Shown: positions 34,126-44,276 of the stretch, one piece after another
Numbering within the stretch: position 1 is the first letter of the stretch
Layout of the letters: each line of letters starts with the position of its first letter
Assembly (NCBI GenBank): GCA_963556145.1
Contig: OY744464.1
Span: 992,001-1,056,000 of the forward strand
Origin: Hygrocybe punicea
Taxonomy: Eukaryota; Basidiomycota; Agaricomycetes; Agaricales; Hygrophoraceae
Length of the DNA stretch: 64,000 bases
Direction of reading: 5' to 3'
The notes under the pieces: model-generated
Told to the model about the DNA's origin: nothing
The model's input: the letters and a program-made list of their open reading frames with translations, nothing else
The model's database searches: none
Program-made: the position numbers and the translations under genes

Positions 34126-35562
34126 ATGGACCAACTCGCCTCCTCCTCCCCGTTCCCCTCCCCGTCCTCGTCTTTCGTACCCCCACCCGTGCCTGGGGCA
34201 CACGAATTCGCAGTACCCTCACCACTCACTGGTCGCGGGAAGAAGTTCTCCAACGCGAAAAAGGAACCAGACGAACCTAATACAACCATCGCACATATCG
34301 CTGAACCCTCTGTCAACAAAAGCAATGGCGAAGAGAGCACCCCGGGCACAACCCAGGTTCCTTCCGTAGACCCACCACCAGAAAACCAGTCAAATTCAAT
34401 CGTCTTGCTCCCAGCCACAGCCACGGTTTCAGCCGTCTTTACCCCAAACACACCTACACCCTCCAGTGGCTTCTTCCAGACTACTCAACAACAAGTGTCT
34501 CCCGCAGCCGCAGTTGCGGCGATTACGGCCTCAACTGTGTCCGCCAGCGTGCCGCCAACAACTCCCACCAGTCCATCCCATCAATTCCCTCGCGATCCTC
34601 TCACGCCCAACCCCCAACGCCCCCGAGACTCCCTAATATCCAACCGCCCCGCCCCACCATCTCCAGAACTCTCCCATCGCGTCTCCGGCGCGCCCTCCAC
34701 CTCTTCCAACCGCTCCCGCTCTGGCAAGTCCTCACGCCCACCGTCCGCAGCGCTCTCCCGGACCAACTCCACACGGATGAACACCCGTCAGTCAATCCTG
34801 CTTGCGCTAGCCAACAGCCAAGCATCCGCGTCTGCACGGCGTGCACGTTCACTCACCATCAAGATCCGGGACTTTGCGTTCCCACCCCACGATGAGCGGC
34901 ACGAGGGCCGAGGCCCCGACGTCCCACGACCCAACCGAGTACGCACGCTCAACCGGCACTTGACGGGTGGGTCTGTGTCATCCGTCGCGTCGTCGGAGGG
35001 TGACGATGATGGTGCTGAAGACGACGATGGGTGGAGTGGCTTCAAGTGGGGGTTCGGCGCCTTTACGTGGGCGCCTCGACGGATAAGTGGTGGTGGTGGT
35101 GGTGGTGGTGACCCGGACGGATACGTGCCAAGCAGCACAGATTTTGCGCGGAATTTCGGGGCGGGGGCAGCGGCGACGGGTGGCATAGGCGAGACCGAGG
35201 ATGCCCGTGCGGGTGTCGGTGGGGATGTGGACGGGAACGAAGAGTACGAGGAGGAGGATGTTGATGAGGACCGGTTTCTTCTTGACGAGCCGCTATACCC
35301 CGGCCTCTACCGTGCCATGTACGCATTCGTGCCCGAGGGAACGTCAGAGATGGCTCTGGAGGAGGATCAGATCGTACGGGTTGTGGGCCGGGGTGGGGGC
35401 GTCGGGTGGGCGGTCGTCGTCAGGGGGGGTGTGGGGGAAGACGGTGGGCATGCGCTTGTCCCAGAGAGCTATTTGGAGGTCGTCCAGCTCGATGGAGAGG
35501 TGTCGATAGAAGGCGAGGAGAAGGAGGAGGAGGAGGAGGCAGACACAGCGGCGGCGAGCTGA
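34126..35562 (+). CDS. SH3-domain protein with long disordered N-terminus, 478 aa
   Basis: ATG 34126 (MDQLASSSPFPSPSSS), single exon. Residues 1-260 are Pro/Ser/Thr-rich and low complexity, with basic patches (ARRARSLTIKIRDF). An acidic, Gly-rich linker (EGDDDGAEDDDG, then eight Gly) follows. Near residues 405-465 a single SH3 domain is recognisable: ALYDF-like RAMYAFVPEGTSEMAL, EEDQIVRVV, a Trp in GWAVV, and ALVPESYLEVV. The tail is acidic (EKEEEEEAD). Likely an adaptor in cortical or signalling complexes, by analogy with other fungal proteins of this layout; the partner is unknown. Strong GC and codon bias compared with the transposons. Confidence 0.8.
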   Translation: MDQLASSSPFPSPSSSFVPPPVPGAHEFAVPSPLTGRGKKFSNAKKEPDEPNTTIAHIAEPSVNKSNGEESTPGTTQVPSVDPPPENQSNSIVLLPATATVSAVFTPNTPTPSSGFFQTTQQQVSPAAAVAAITASTVSASVPPTTPTSPSHQFPRDPLTPNPQRPRDSLISNRPAPPSPELSHRVSGAPSTSSNRSRSGKSSRPPSAALSRTNSTRMNTRQSILLALANSQASASARRARSLTIKIRDFAFPPHDERHEGRGPDVPRPNRVRTLNRHLTGGSVSSVASSEGDDDGAEDDDGWSGFKWGFGAFTWAPRRISGGGGGGGDPDGYVPSSTDFARNFGAGAAATGGIGETEDARAGVGGDVDGNEEYEEEDVDEDRFLLDEPLYPGLYRAMYAFVPEGTSEMALEEDQIVRVVGRGGGVGWAVVVRGGVGEDGGHALVPESYLEVVQLDGEVSIEGEEKEEEEEADTAAAS

Positions 35563-36694
35563 AAGGTGAAAGTGCTTGTTTACATTGTTGCGGACGTTTT
35601 TATCGAGAATCTTTTTTTTTTTCATATATTTTTGCGCAGGCGTGTCTGGACCTCCTCTTTCCGATCATTTTGTATTCGTTCGTCGTCGCCGTCGTTCATC
35701 AGCATCCAGTTTGTATTTAGCTGCAGTTTTCGCTCTTCATATTTTTTAAATAAAAATCAACTTGCATCAACATATAAATGAGGTGATATGAGGAACAACA
35801 ATAGAAGGTCCCCAGCGTCCTCACCAAGCCGAGCCCACCCAGTACAAAGTGTATTGCAGACATGTCGACATGCCTGATGACCAAGAAATCCTCATCACTC
35901 CACAGCAGCACCTTCCAACCACGCCAACTGCCTCGTCTGGTTGTATCCTGATTGCATCGCGCGACGCGTGTCAGGTTGTCCAGGTTTCCAACCTGCCACC
36001 CCATCATTTTGAGGTCACATTAATTATTAGCCACAAAGTGGGCGGCCTAGAGGAGGGAGGCTGTGAGTGTTGGGGTGTTTGGAAAGAACATTCCATCCAG
36101 AGGTAACCACCGCAGTCGCCACCAAGTTTATCACAGTGTCTGCGCTGTAAGCAGTGTGTACGACCAAATCGGCACAAGGAAAAACTTTTGGATGGAGGGT
36201 AATAACTTGAACAAGTGGCGGATGCCATGGAGTTGTACAGGAAACTTGCTTGATGCATGACTATGTGGTTTGTATCCCACTACAACCGTCGTTTCGGATT
36301 CATCACCGTCATACATCTTGTGAAGGCCCGTCTCCGTAGGATAAGATCTGATAACAATCCACCATGGGAAGGCGGAAAAATTCTGCGAGTTTCAAAAGGC
36401 TGTGAATCTCGTATGATGTAACCTTGATGGTTTGTTGGGCACATCGCCGGTCTCTAAGCGATAGTGTTCAGATATTCATGACGTTTGATCATTGTGGGTG
36501 TGGGAGATGATGAAAAACGCACTTGACTAATACCGACTTCCTTATATGTCTGGCTTCGGAAGCTTTAAGGTCGAAGCCGAGAAGCCTAATCCGAAGTCGA
36601 AAAACATATATAAATGCAAGAGCGTCGGTGTGTTAGTTTTCCCCAGAGCCGGACTCTCAACTCATTAACTAGTAACGACTCAACGCCACTCACC
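35563..36694. other. Intergenic; no gene supported
   Basis: Minus-strand frames at 35717-36007 and 36004-36258 are moderately long but have no domain and no start context. A TATATAAAT box for the next gene is at 36607-36615, 80 nt before its ATG. Confidence 0.3.
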
Positions 36695-37139
36695 ATGCTC
36701 ATTTCCACGGCAATTGTGGCGTTCTTTGCTCTTGCGGCGCTTGCACTCCCCACCGAACGTGAACCCACAGTGGCCACCCGTGACAACCACGTCCGGCAGG
36801 TGGAAAACCTCACCAGTAACCTGGACGTATTGGTATGCTTTCTCGCTCTCCTTCTCTGAACCCACATAACTCCGGAGGGCCCAATTCTTCACAGAAACAT
36901 CGTACGGATCCGAAATCCGAGTCTGTCGAGGTGTGTGTTTCAATCCTCTGCTCTGTGACGAGCCCCCAGTTATGGTTCGCTGACGTTTTCCCCAGTCTGC
37001 TCTGCGCAGATTTAAGAAAGCGACTCAGAAGGCTGGTATCCTGGCAGAGGTGCGCAAGCACGAGCATTACGAAAAGCCCTCCGTGCAAAGAAAGAGGAAG
37101 CCTGAGGCAACAAGAAGGAAAAAGGAGACTGGCATGTGA
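36695..37139 (+). CDS. Small protein: hydrophobic N-terminus plus bacterial-type ribosomal protein bS21 core, 105 aa
   Basis: Three exons: 36695-36832, 36895-36930 and 36996-37139, with two phase-0 introns (62 and 65 nt). The third exon encodes [19 protein letters not shown] followed by [10 protein letters not shown] and RKRK, a close match in order and spacing to bacterial bS21 (ALRRFKR...KAG.L.E.R...YEKP..RKRK). The first exon encodes [20 protein letters not shown], which looks like a secretory signal peptide rather than a basic mitochondrial presequence. The gene could be a mitoribosomal subunit with an atypical targeting signal, or a duplicated domain fused to a signal peptide. TATA box at 36607-36615. 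No stop or splice defect. Confidence 0.7.
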
Positions 37140-37857
37140 GAGGTGACCGATGGCGGAATGCTAGATTTGTGATGTATTTCCTGCGACAATATCACCATCT
37201 TCTTCGATGTGTCGACCAACCCATCCGACATCGAGTCAGAAACCGTATTGCAAACCATGAATTAGCGTCGCATCTACCAATTGCAACTCATTTATCACGA
37301 TATCTTGCGTCCAATTATAATCCGTCATAGCTATGAAGGTGGACATCGTGACGCTGGACGTAAAGCTCGACTTCAGAGACGCTCAAGAAAAAGAGACTAT
37401 CTTTGCTTACTGGATATCCATAGGGAGAAAGTGTGGACCGGTAATGTTTCCCTCAACCTGAGCGTTGAGACTTTCTAGCGCTAGTGTGCAACTTTGGGCC
37501 CCAGAATCCCATAGGCACCAGACGTTTTGGAAGACTTGCGTATGTTGGTATGTTTGATCATACACAGTGATCGACAGACACCCATTGCAATGAGTCATAA
37601 GGCTCCGAGGGGTGGTGAGGAGGTAGATGGTAGGTGGCTCCAGATTTAGCGCGATGAAAGCTTCTGTTTCTTCACTCTATCTTCTGAGGCGAGCACGGGT
37701 GGATGTGTATTCGGGTACCGGTCTGCCTGGTTCCATGGATCTTCCCATTATACAAAGGGAGAGAGTAAGGGTATCGCACTGGCACCAAGCAATTAATATC
37801 TTGACCAAGAATTGGACAAAAAAATGTGTGAAAATTTTCACAGTTAGAGCACCAGTG
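37140..37857. other. No gene seen
   Basis: Only short frames. An in-frame extension upstream of the F-box ATG is open from about 37627, but with poor coding character. Confidence 0.3.
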
Positions 37858-39429
37858 ATGACAGTGCCAGACCCTCAACTCGACGCTGTCTCCTCATCTG
37901 AACACCCACAACCACTCCAGCGAATTCCAAACGAGTTGTGGTTGAAGATATTGGGTGAACTCGGCCCAGACGATCTCGCGAATGTCAACTCGACCTCTTC
38001 CTTATTTCTCTCCGCTGGTCGAACCCTTCAATTTGAAGTATTCACCTTCTACCCGTATACACCATCGCTTACGACACGTCGACACCCCATCAGCTTTCCC
38101 AAAGTACTGACGAAGTTGATACCGCAATTCAACGCCTGGCATTTTGGGCATCAGAGCCAATCGCGCCCTTGGTTCGCAAGATTAACGTCGGTCGCCGTAA
38201 TTTTATTCAAAGCGACGCCAATCCCGACAACCGCGCCCCCGATCTTGTCATAAATACCTTTTTCCAGCGACTTCATCGTTTCACTCATCTGCAGAAGCTC
38301 GATTGCTTTCTGGTGGACTTCACCGACTCAGCCTTGCAGAGTCTGTCCCAGCTTCCGTTTCTGGCAGACCTGGTGGTTGAACGGTGCAGTATATCTGCTT
38401 CACGAGCGCCTTCTGCGTCTTTTCGATTGGCCCGTCTGAAGTGCTTTGATGCTCTTTCCACCTATGAGCAGTTGGAAGCCGGCGGTGTCCAACGGTGGTT
38501 GTCATTTCTGGACCAATCTCAGCTCCAATGCATTGTCGTGGCCCCAGTGCGCGTTGCGTCGGTGTTTTTTCGCGGTATTAGCACCATGGGCAGCATGACT
38601 TCTCTGCATACCCTTCACATTGGAATTCCCATCATTCCGCTCGACCAAATTGTTTCAATCCTCACAAAAACGCCCGTTCTCAAGACACTCTCTATAACCG
38701 ATCTTGGAGCTCCACAGTCGGAATTTATGACGCAGGTTCAGAGTCTCCCTTCCTCTTCGTCCTCGCCAGTTCCCTTGCTTGCCCGGTATCGAGGACCTTA
38801 CCAATTCTTGTATCTCATCATGCCGGGAAAGTTTCTTCGTCACCTAGGGCTGACATTTTGCGACACTGCATCCTTACTCAAGTCTCTACACCCGTTTCAA
38901 GACACCATGTCACACGTTGAATATTTGGACCTCAAACTCGAAGCTGTCTCGGAAACTATGTTTTCAGCCCTGTGTTCGATGTTTATTGGTGTCAAGTCAC
39001 TTCACCTTCAAGTAAGCGACAACGACGGCAGTGATTTACGCGCGGTAAGGCAGATCCGCTCGGATAACACGCGATTTTTAACACTTGAAGAACAGATACT
39101 GTTAAAGATAAAGTCAACCCGTCCACCAGACGAAGTTACGGTAAAGTCTGAATTCCTAAAGAGCAAAATATTTGCGGAATTCCCTGCCCTGCGATATCTG
39201 TGGTTGCAATGTGGCTTTCGACTTGAAATGTTCTGGATGAAGCCTGATCATGGTCATGAAATCCTGGAAGAGCGCGAAGGTACGTGGATATATTCAGAGA
39301 CAGGCTCCGTCATTATTAACCTGCATGTTAGGTCCACTTGATTATGAACAACGCCGCCGCTTACAGCGAATATTCGAAGACTCGTCCAAGGTTGCCTGTT
39401 GGAATAGTGTTTTAGAGTTAAATCCTTAG
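37858..39429 (+). CDS. F-box protein (agaric F-box/LRR-like family)
   Basis: ATG 37858 (MTVPDPQLDAVSSSEH). Residues 22-60 carry an F-box: QRIPNELWLKILGELGPDDL, with the usual Leu/Pro/Trp pattern. Intron 38038-38093 (56 nt) joins LQFE to LSQSTDEVDTAIQRLAFW; intron 39280-39331 (52 nt) joins EREG to PLDYEQRRRLQ, ending at TAG 39427-39429. The body is Leu-rich with irregular LRR-like spacing (LQKLDCFLVDFTDSAL, MSHVEYLDLKLEAV). F-box proteins recruit targets to SCF ubiquitin ligases through Skp1; large families of this kind are common in mushroom genomes. No defect. The target is unknown. Confidence 0.8.
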
Positions 39430-40579
39430 CAGAGTGTGTTCATATATACATTCCGCAAAGGGCCGCATAAGCTCTCAAGAATTTGACAACTTTGATCTCG
39501 ACGTCGGGCTAGCCGCTTGCGCAGGTAAGTGGAAATCAAGGAGGGGACATCGGTCAATACAAGCGGGCTACGATGATGGCCTGTGCGACCAAGGGAATCG
39601 ACAGCAGTGGTTGCAGCATTCACCAAGTGGTATGGGGAAGACTGTTGGTTTCCCGATGGGTCTCTAGACGTACCCAATTAGAGAAAGTAATGCAGCGGGC
39701 GTGAATAGGCACACAGTAAGGGTGAAGTTGACGACGCTTACCAGATGTGCCTATTATGCGATCTGTTGTAGATGCGACAACATCGATGTCTTTGCAAAGG
39801 CCAAGATAATCTGGGGCCGAATACAGAAGGACACTGGTACTGGTAGTAATTGATGTTATCGGCACAGATATCAGGAAGTTTGAGCACTCAGAAGCGTACT
39901 CTCTAACCAGTATGAAGTGATTGATTGATGGCTGTCGGGTAGATGGGACGACGAGAGCAGAGCTACCATGCCCTTTTTTACCGCATTATCTTGTTCTACG
40001 TAGCGGGGTAGAAGTGAGCTACAGGCGGTTTGCCCGTGGTGATCAATAAAAGAAAAATAATACCACACCGCTGAAGTTGGAAAACTTACAGTCATTCATG
40101 GCTGCTTGAGACAGCCAATTTTAGTTACACCTCGGAATTCACAATAAACACACTTCTTTCCTCATGTAAATACACAGTCTCATACTCAAATATGTCATAT
40201 TACTAGAAAAGGGCCGATCTTCGCCGGCAATGACCTTGTTTCCGTTTTAAAAAGGTGGTTGTTAAAGGAGAAATTATATTATTATATCAAGTGGACGTTA
40301 AGAGATTTGCAACACAGGGGGAAAATTTTGATGATTGTTGGCCATATATAAAAATTACAATAGTAGGGTCGTTGACAGCGGGAAAAATAGAACAATCGGC
40401 ATATTTCGAGAAGGTGAGTCAAGTATGAAGGAGGTGGAGATAGAGGAAGATGACAGAAAAAAGGTGGCAAATGCATGGGTAGTGTGGTGGTACAAAGTAG
40501 TAGTTTAAAGTCGAGGAGACGAAGGAATCATGAAGCATATGTACGCATTGATAGGTGGAGAGAATATGAAAGCGGATGA
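39430..40579. other. No gene supported
   Basis: Minus-strand frames at 39620-39865 and 39871-40095 have no recognised domain. AT-rich from 40230 to 40520, where a Helitron end might lie, but no TC/CTRR plus hairpin pair could be fixed. Confidence 0.3.
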
Positions 40580-43572
40580 TCACGCTGTGAAAGACGTGAG
40601 TTCATGGTTAAAGAGAAATTTAATCAAATGGACTGTACTTGTGTCCGTTTCAGAACGAAGACTATTTTCAACGGGGATACGGGGTTCGGCATTAAGATCT
40701 GTATCACTGTCAGCAGAGCGCGCCCTCTTTTTACCAGCAACAATTTCCTGTTGTCTGTTGGAAAGTTCAACGTCGGGCAACGGTGTCGACAATTCTGCAT
40801 CGGAAGCCACAACGAGGGACCTGACCCTCATGGTTCGTGATGTCAGTACAGATGAAATGGGATTCGACGGCCCGGGGGTGGGATTCGACAGGGAGACATC
40901 AACTTCTTGGTGTTCATCGGTCGCAATGTTGTCACTTTGTTCTCGTACGGAATGTTGATGTGATGAGTGATCGCGATCAATTTTTTCCTTCAGTGCATCG
41001 ACTGGCTCAGTCACAATATGATCATCGACGAGGGGTGTTTTGTGTTTCGTGGCCGGTTGATGTGATTTGGAAATGCGGGAGGTGTGCTCGTGTTGGATGG
41101 GACTGGACATCACAGTCTGGAGGGCATCATCATCATCAGTTTCCCATCGAGTGGTTTTTGGCCGCATATGGAGATTTGTGGACGGTCCCGCAGTTGCAGT
41201 GGATTTGCGTTTTTTGAAAGGACTTTGAATACGAGCAGGATTGGAAGGAGGTCGGATGACGATCATCTCTCGAAGGTAGGCGATAGTGTTGGGGAAGTTC
41301 GGTCTCAGACCGACCCAAACCCGGTTTAGACCGAACCGAAACCGCCGGTTTCGGTTTCGGTTTGGGAAATTTCGGCTGAGACCGAACCGTTCAGTCTCCG
41401 GTTTGGAGATTTGGCCGCAGGCCGAAACGGTTTCAAACTCAGTTTGAACCGCAAACCGACAGTCCAAAGTCGGCTACATGGCTGACTTCGAAAGTCACCC
41501 AAAGTCACCAACCCCACCAACAACACCCCCGATATACGCCAAACGAAGACGATGGAGCACCCGAGGTCGACAAAACGGGCGGCGGGGTACTCCCTGCCGC
41601 CCGTGTATGTTTTTTATTTTTATTTATTCGAACTTAACTAACGCATTTACAAATTACAGGTTGATGCACCACGGCCACCACCACCACCACCACCACCACC
41701 ACGACAACGACCACGACAACGGCAACGACAACGGCGACGGTTACAACCACTGTCAACGCCACGCCGGACGCGCCCACAGCAACGCCCACGGCCCACCCCC
41801 AGCGCCACGCCAAACGCGTTCAAAACGCGCGCCAAACGTACGTGAATGGGGTGGAGTCAACAAGGTGGAAGAGCAGCAGGGGTGGTGCATCCACCCCGCT
41901 CCTTCGTGGTATGTACCTTTATTCATTTTTTCACTGATTTATTCGTCCATTATAGAACGCGGCACCGTACCACCACCACCACGCAACACTAACACCACCG
42001 AGGAAGGCCAACGCGGGGTCAACCCGGCCGTCGTCGTGTGTACAACGCGTATGACGCGTCCGGACACCCTCGCGAAGAGGCTCCTATGCCACCACCACCA
42101 CGCGTCCGCCGAAAACAACCAAAGCGGCCCAGCCGTCGTCGCGTGCACAACGCGTATGACGCGTGGGGCACCACCACCACCACCACCACCACCACCATCA
42201 CGCGTCCACCGAAAACGGCCAACGCGGTCAACCCACATCGCATGTACAACGCGTGTGACGCGTCGGGACACCCATGGAGAAGCCCGCGTGCGGCTCAATG
42301 CTGGCGCAGGGTGTGCCAGCACCCCAGCACCCCAATCTCACCTCGCAAACAGGCTGGCCACGTCAATTGACGTGCGCAGCACTGTTGCGAGGTCAGAATG
42401 GTGCAGGGGCACTGAGCACTAGCAGTCCACGGTTCAGACCGCGTTTGGACCGAAACCGAACCGATGCAAACCGTTTGCATCGGTTTCGGTCTGGTTTGGG
42501 GACTTTGGGTGGAAAACCGGACCATTCGGTTTCCGGTTTGGGCAAAAAGGCCCCAAACCGGACCAAACCGAACTTCCCCAACACTAGTAGGCGACAAAGG
42601 TGGTACGTCGATTGTGAAACATATTGTAACTTTTCAGGATGAAGTGAACTTCGACAGTGGAACCACGTAGTTTTTGATCGTACTCATTTGGATTGATGAG
42701 TAACCCGTTAATGTCGTATGCAGGAATGGGGTTGACATCATGGGATTGCATGATGCTATTTAGCGATTCTATACATCTCTCAGAGACGGGCCAATGTTCT
42801 ATGTTGAATCCAGTATGGTCAGAGGCTGGTCGATGAATGATGAATGTAAGGAGCATGAAGGAAGTTGACAACGCACAGGAGGTTAACGTGGTACTCTTCT
42901 CACCATCACTTCCATCACCGCTTTCACCTTCGTTGTCGCTGCTATTACTGTTGGCAGAAATTCCCTTTTTCTGTAACCAAACAATAACGCACATCAATAA
43001 GTGGTGGCAAAATTTTTGCTCATTCATCACGATACCTGAAAGAGAGAGTGGGAGATTCGGATTCCAAGCTTCGTGGCGTCGTCAACTGAAGTTGTGTTGA
43101 ATCGTTGTAAGACACTATACGGAGTGTGGGCTGAGGATGTAGGTGCTTTGTTTTCAAAGTAACGGATATTATCAACGACAGTTTTGTAGTGATCAAGAGA
43201 GAATTTGAAGGAAGGATCTTGAGTGATAGGTACGAGACGACAGTTTGCTTTGACTTTTTCAAACAAGCCGTCAAAATTGTTTTTAGGATTGAAATTCGCA
43301 TCAGAAGTGAAATAAAAGTCGCGATTGTCGACGTAGAATGCTCCACAGAGTATCATCTCGGTAGGAAAAGTTCTACTTTTTTCGTTCTTGATGATAAGCA
43401 CATCACCTTCTCCAGGTTTACCAGAGTGGAACTGTCCCTTGTCACGAATGTGCTTGTCGCCAAGATAGAAATGGCCAGGCAAAGTACGAAGCTTGTTCAA
43501 AACAGATTTAGCAGAGACAAAAGGGGTGAATGGATTTCTTCGTTCAGGGCTGCTACTCTGTGTGCTGGCCAT
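40580..43572 (-). pseudogene. Unknown protein gene next to the Helitron, split by a hAT-like insertion
   Basis: Start ATG 43572 (MASTQSSSPERRNPFTP), stop at 40580. Intron 42971-43035 (65 nt) links SHSLFQ to KKGISANSNSSD. A conserved-looking N-terminal half contains KLRTLPGHFYLGDKHIRDKG and PITQDPSFKFSLDHYKTV; a low-complexity Ser/Asp/Lys-rich half follows, with a basic tail AGKKRARSADSD. At FVAY the exon is cut by the element at 41284-42586; removing it with one 8-bp duplication gives FVAYLREMIVIRPP in frame, so the insertion is the only clear lesion. I have a memory of similar proteins beside agaric Helitron helicases, so a Helitron passenger gene is possible. Function unknown. Confidence 0.6.
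41284..42586. mobile_element. hAT-like non-autonomous element, 1303 bp, 8-bp TSD
   Basis: Perfect 20-bp ends TAGTGTTGGGGAAGTTCGGT and reverse complement, flanked by exact duplications GTAGGCGA (41276-41283 and 42587-42594). Subterminal AACCGAAACCG/CGGTTTCGG repeats fill the first and last 150 bp. The middle has CAC and ACAACG simple repeats (41660-41790, 42160-42200), which give His- and Thr-rich spurious frames. No transposase. Confidence 0.9.
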
Positions 43573-44276
43573 GGCAGTGTTAAGGATGGGGAATAGAGAC
43601 GGGCAAAATATCTATAAGGTATTAAAGGTCATATTCTGGACGGTTCAAACAGTGAATTGATATTGGTGTTCTAAAGTAGCTAGCGTGACAATGAGGATGA
43701 GTGCTAGTCCAAAAAAACAGGTGAATACGGAAGAGATCCATTGGGATTGAAAAGGAAACTCAAAAACCTAGCAAGCATTCGGAGAGAGGTATCACCATGA
43801 ACAGTTAAGTTTGGGGCAAGTATGGAGAGATACATCGGAGGAACTGGAACAAATTTGAGACCGGAAATGTCTAATGAAAAATGCGGCAGATAAAATGATC
43901 CGTCCATGATGAACAGGTGGTCAGGCGACAGTGGGGCCACTTATTGGATATGTCCGAATGGACGGAAACAACGACCCATGATTTGTGAGATTGGTCATGT
44001 TCTTCACGGGAGGATTGGGGAACTCGATGAGAAAGGCCAGTAGAAGAGAGAATGACTGATAAGGAGAGATTAATGTTAGAGAGTGGTCAGGCGATGTAGA
44101 AAACAAACAGGGTACTGACTGTGGGGTCGTCTGATTGATTGGAAAGGATGAACCATGAATTGCCAGCGATCTTCTCATAGGACAGATTGGGAACAGGCTA
44201 GCGGGACAGAGTATGAGCCATGTGAGGGGATTAATGGTAGATTAAGTGCGGGTGCATGACTCACAACTTTTGAGCG
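43573..44276. other. Divergent intergenic region, no gene seen
   Basis: It lies between the start of the minus-strand gene (43572) and the Helitron gene (44277). Two imperfect copies of a unit with GGTCAGGCGA (about 43919 and 44086) recur about 167 bp apart. Confidence 0.35.

Noticed and set aside
34047..34451. Minus-strand frames over the SH3 gene (34047-35625)
   Set aside because: Antisense shadows in GC-rich coding DNA.
41478..42422. 314-aa His/Thr-rich frame
   Set aside because: It lies wholly within the hAT-like element's simple repeats and has no recognisable domain.
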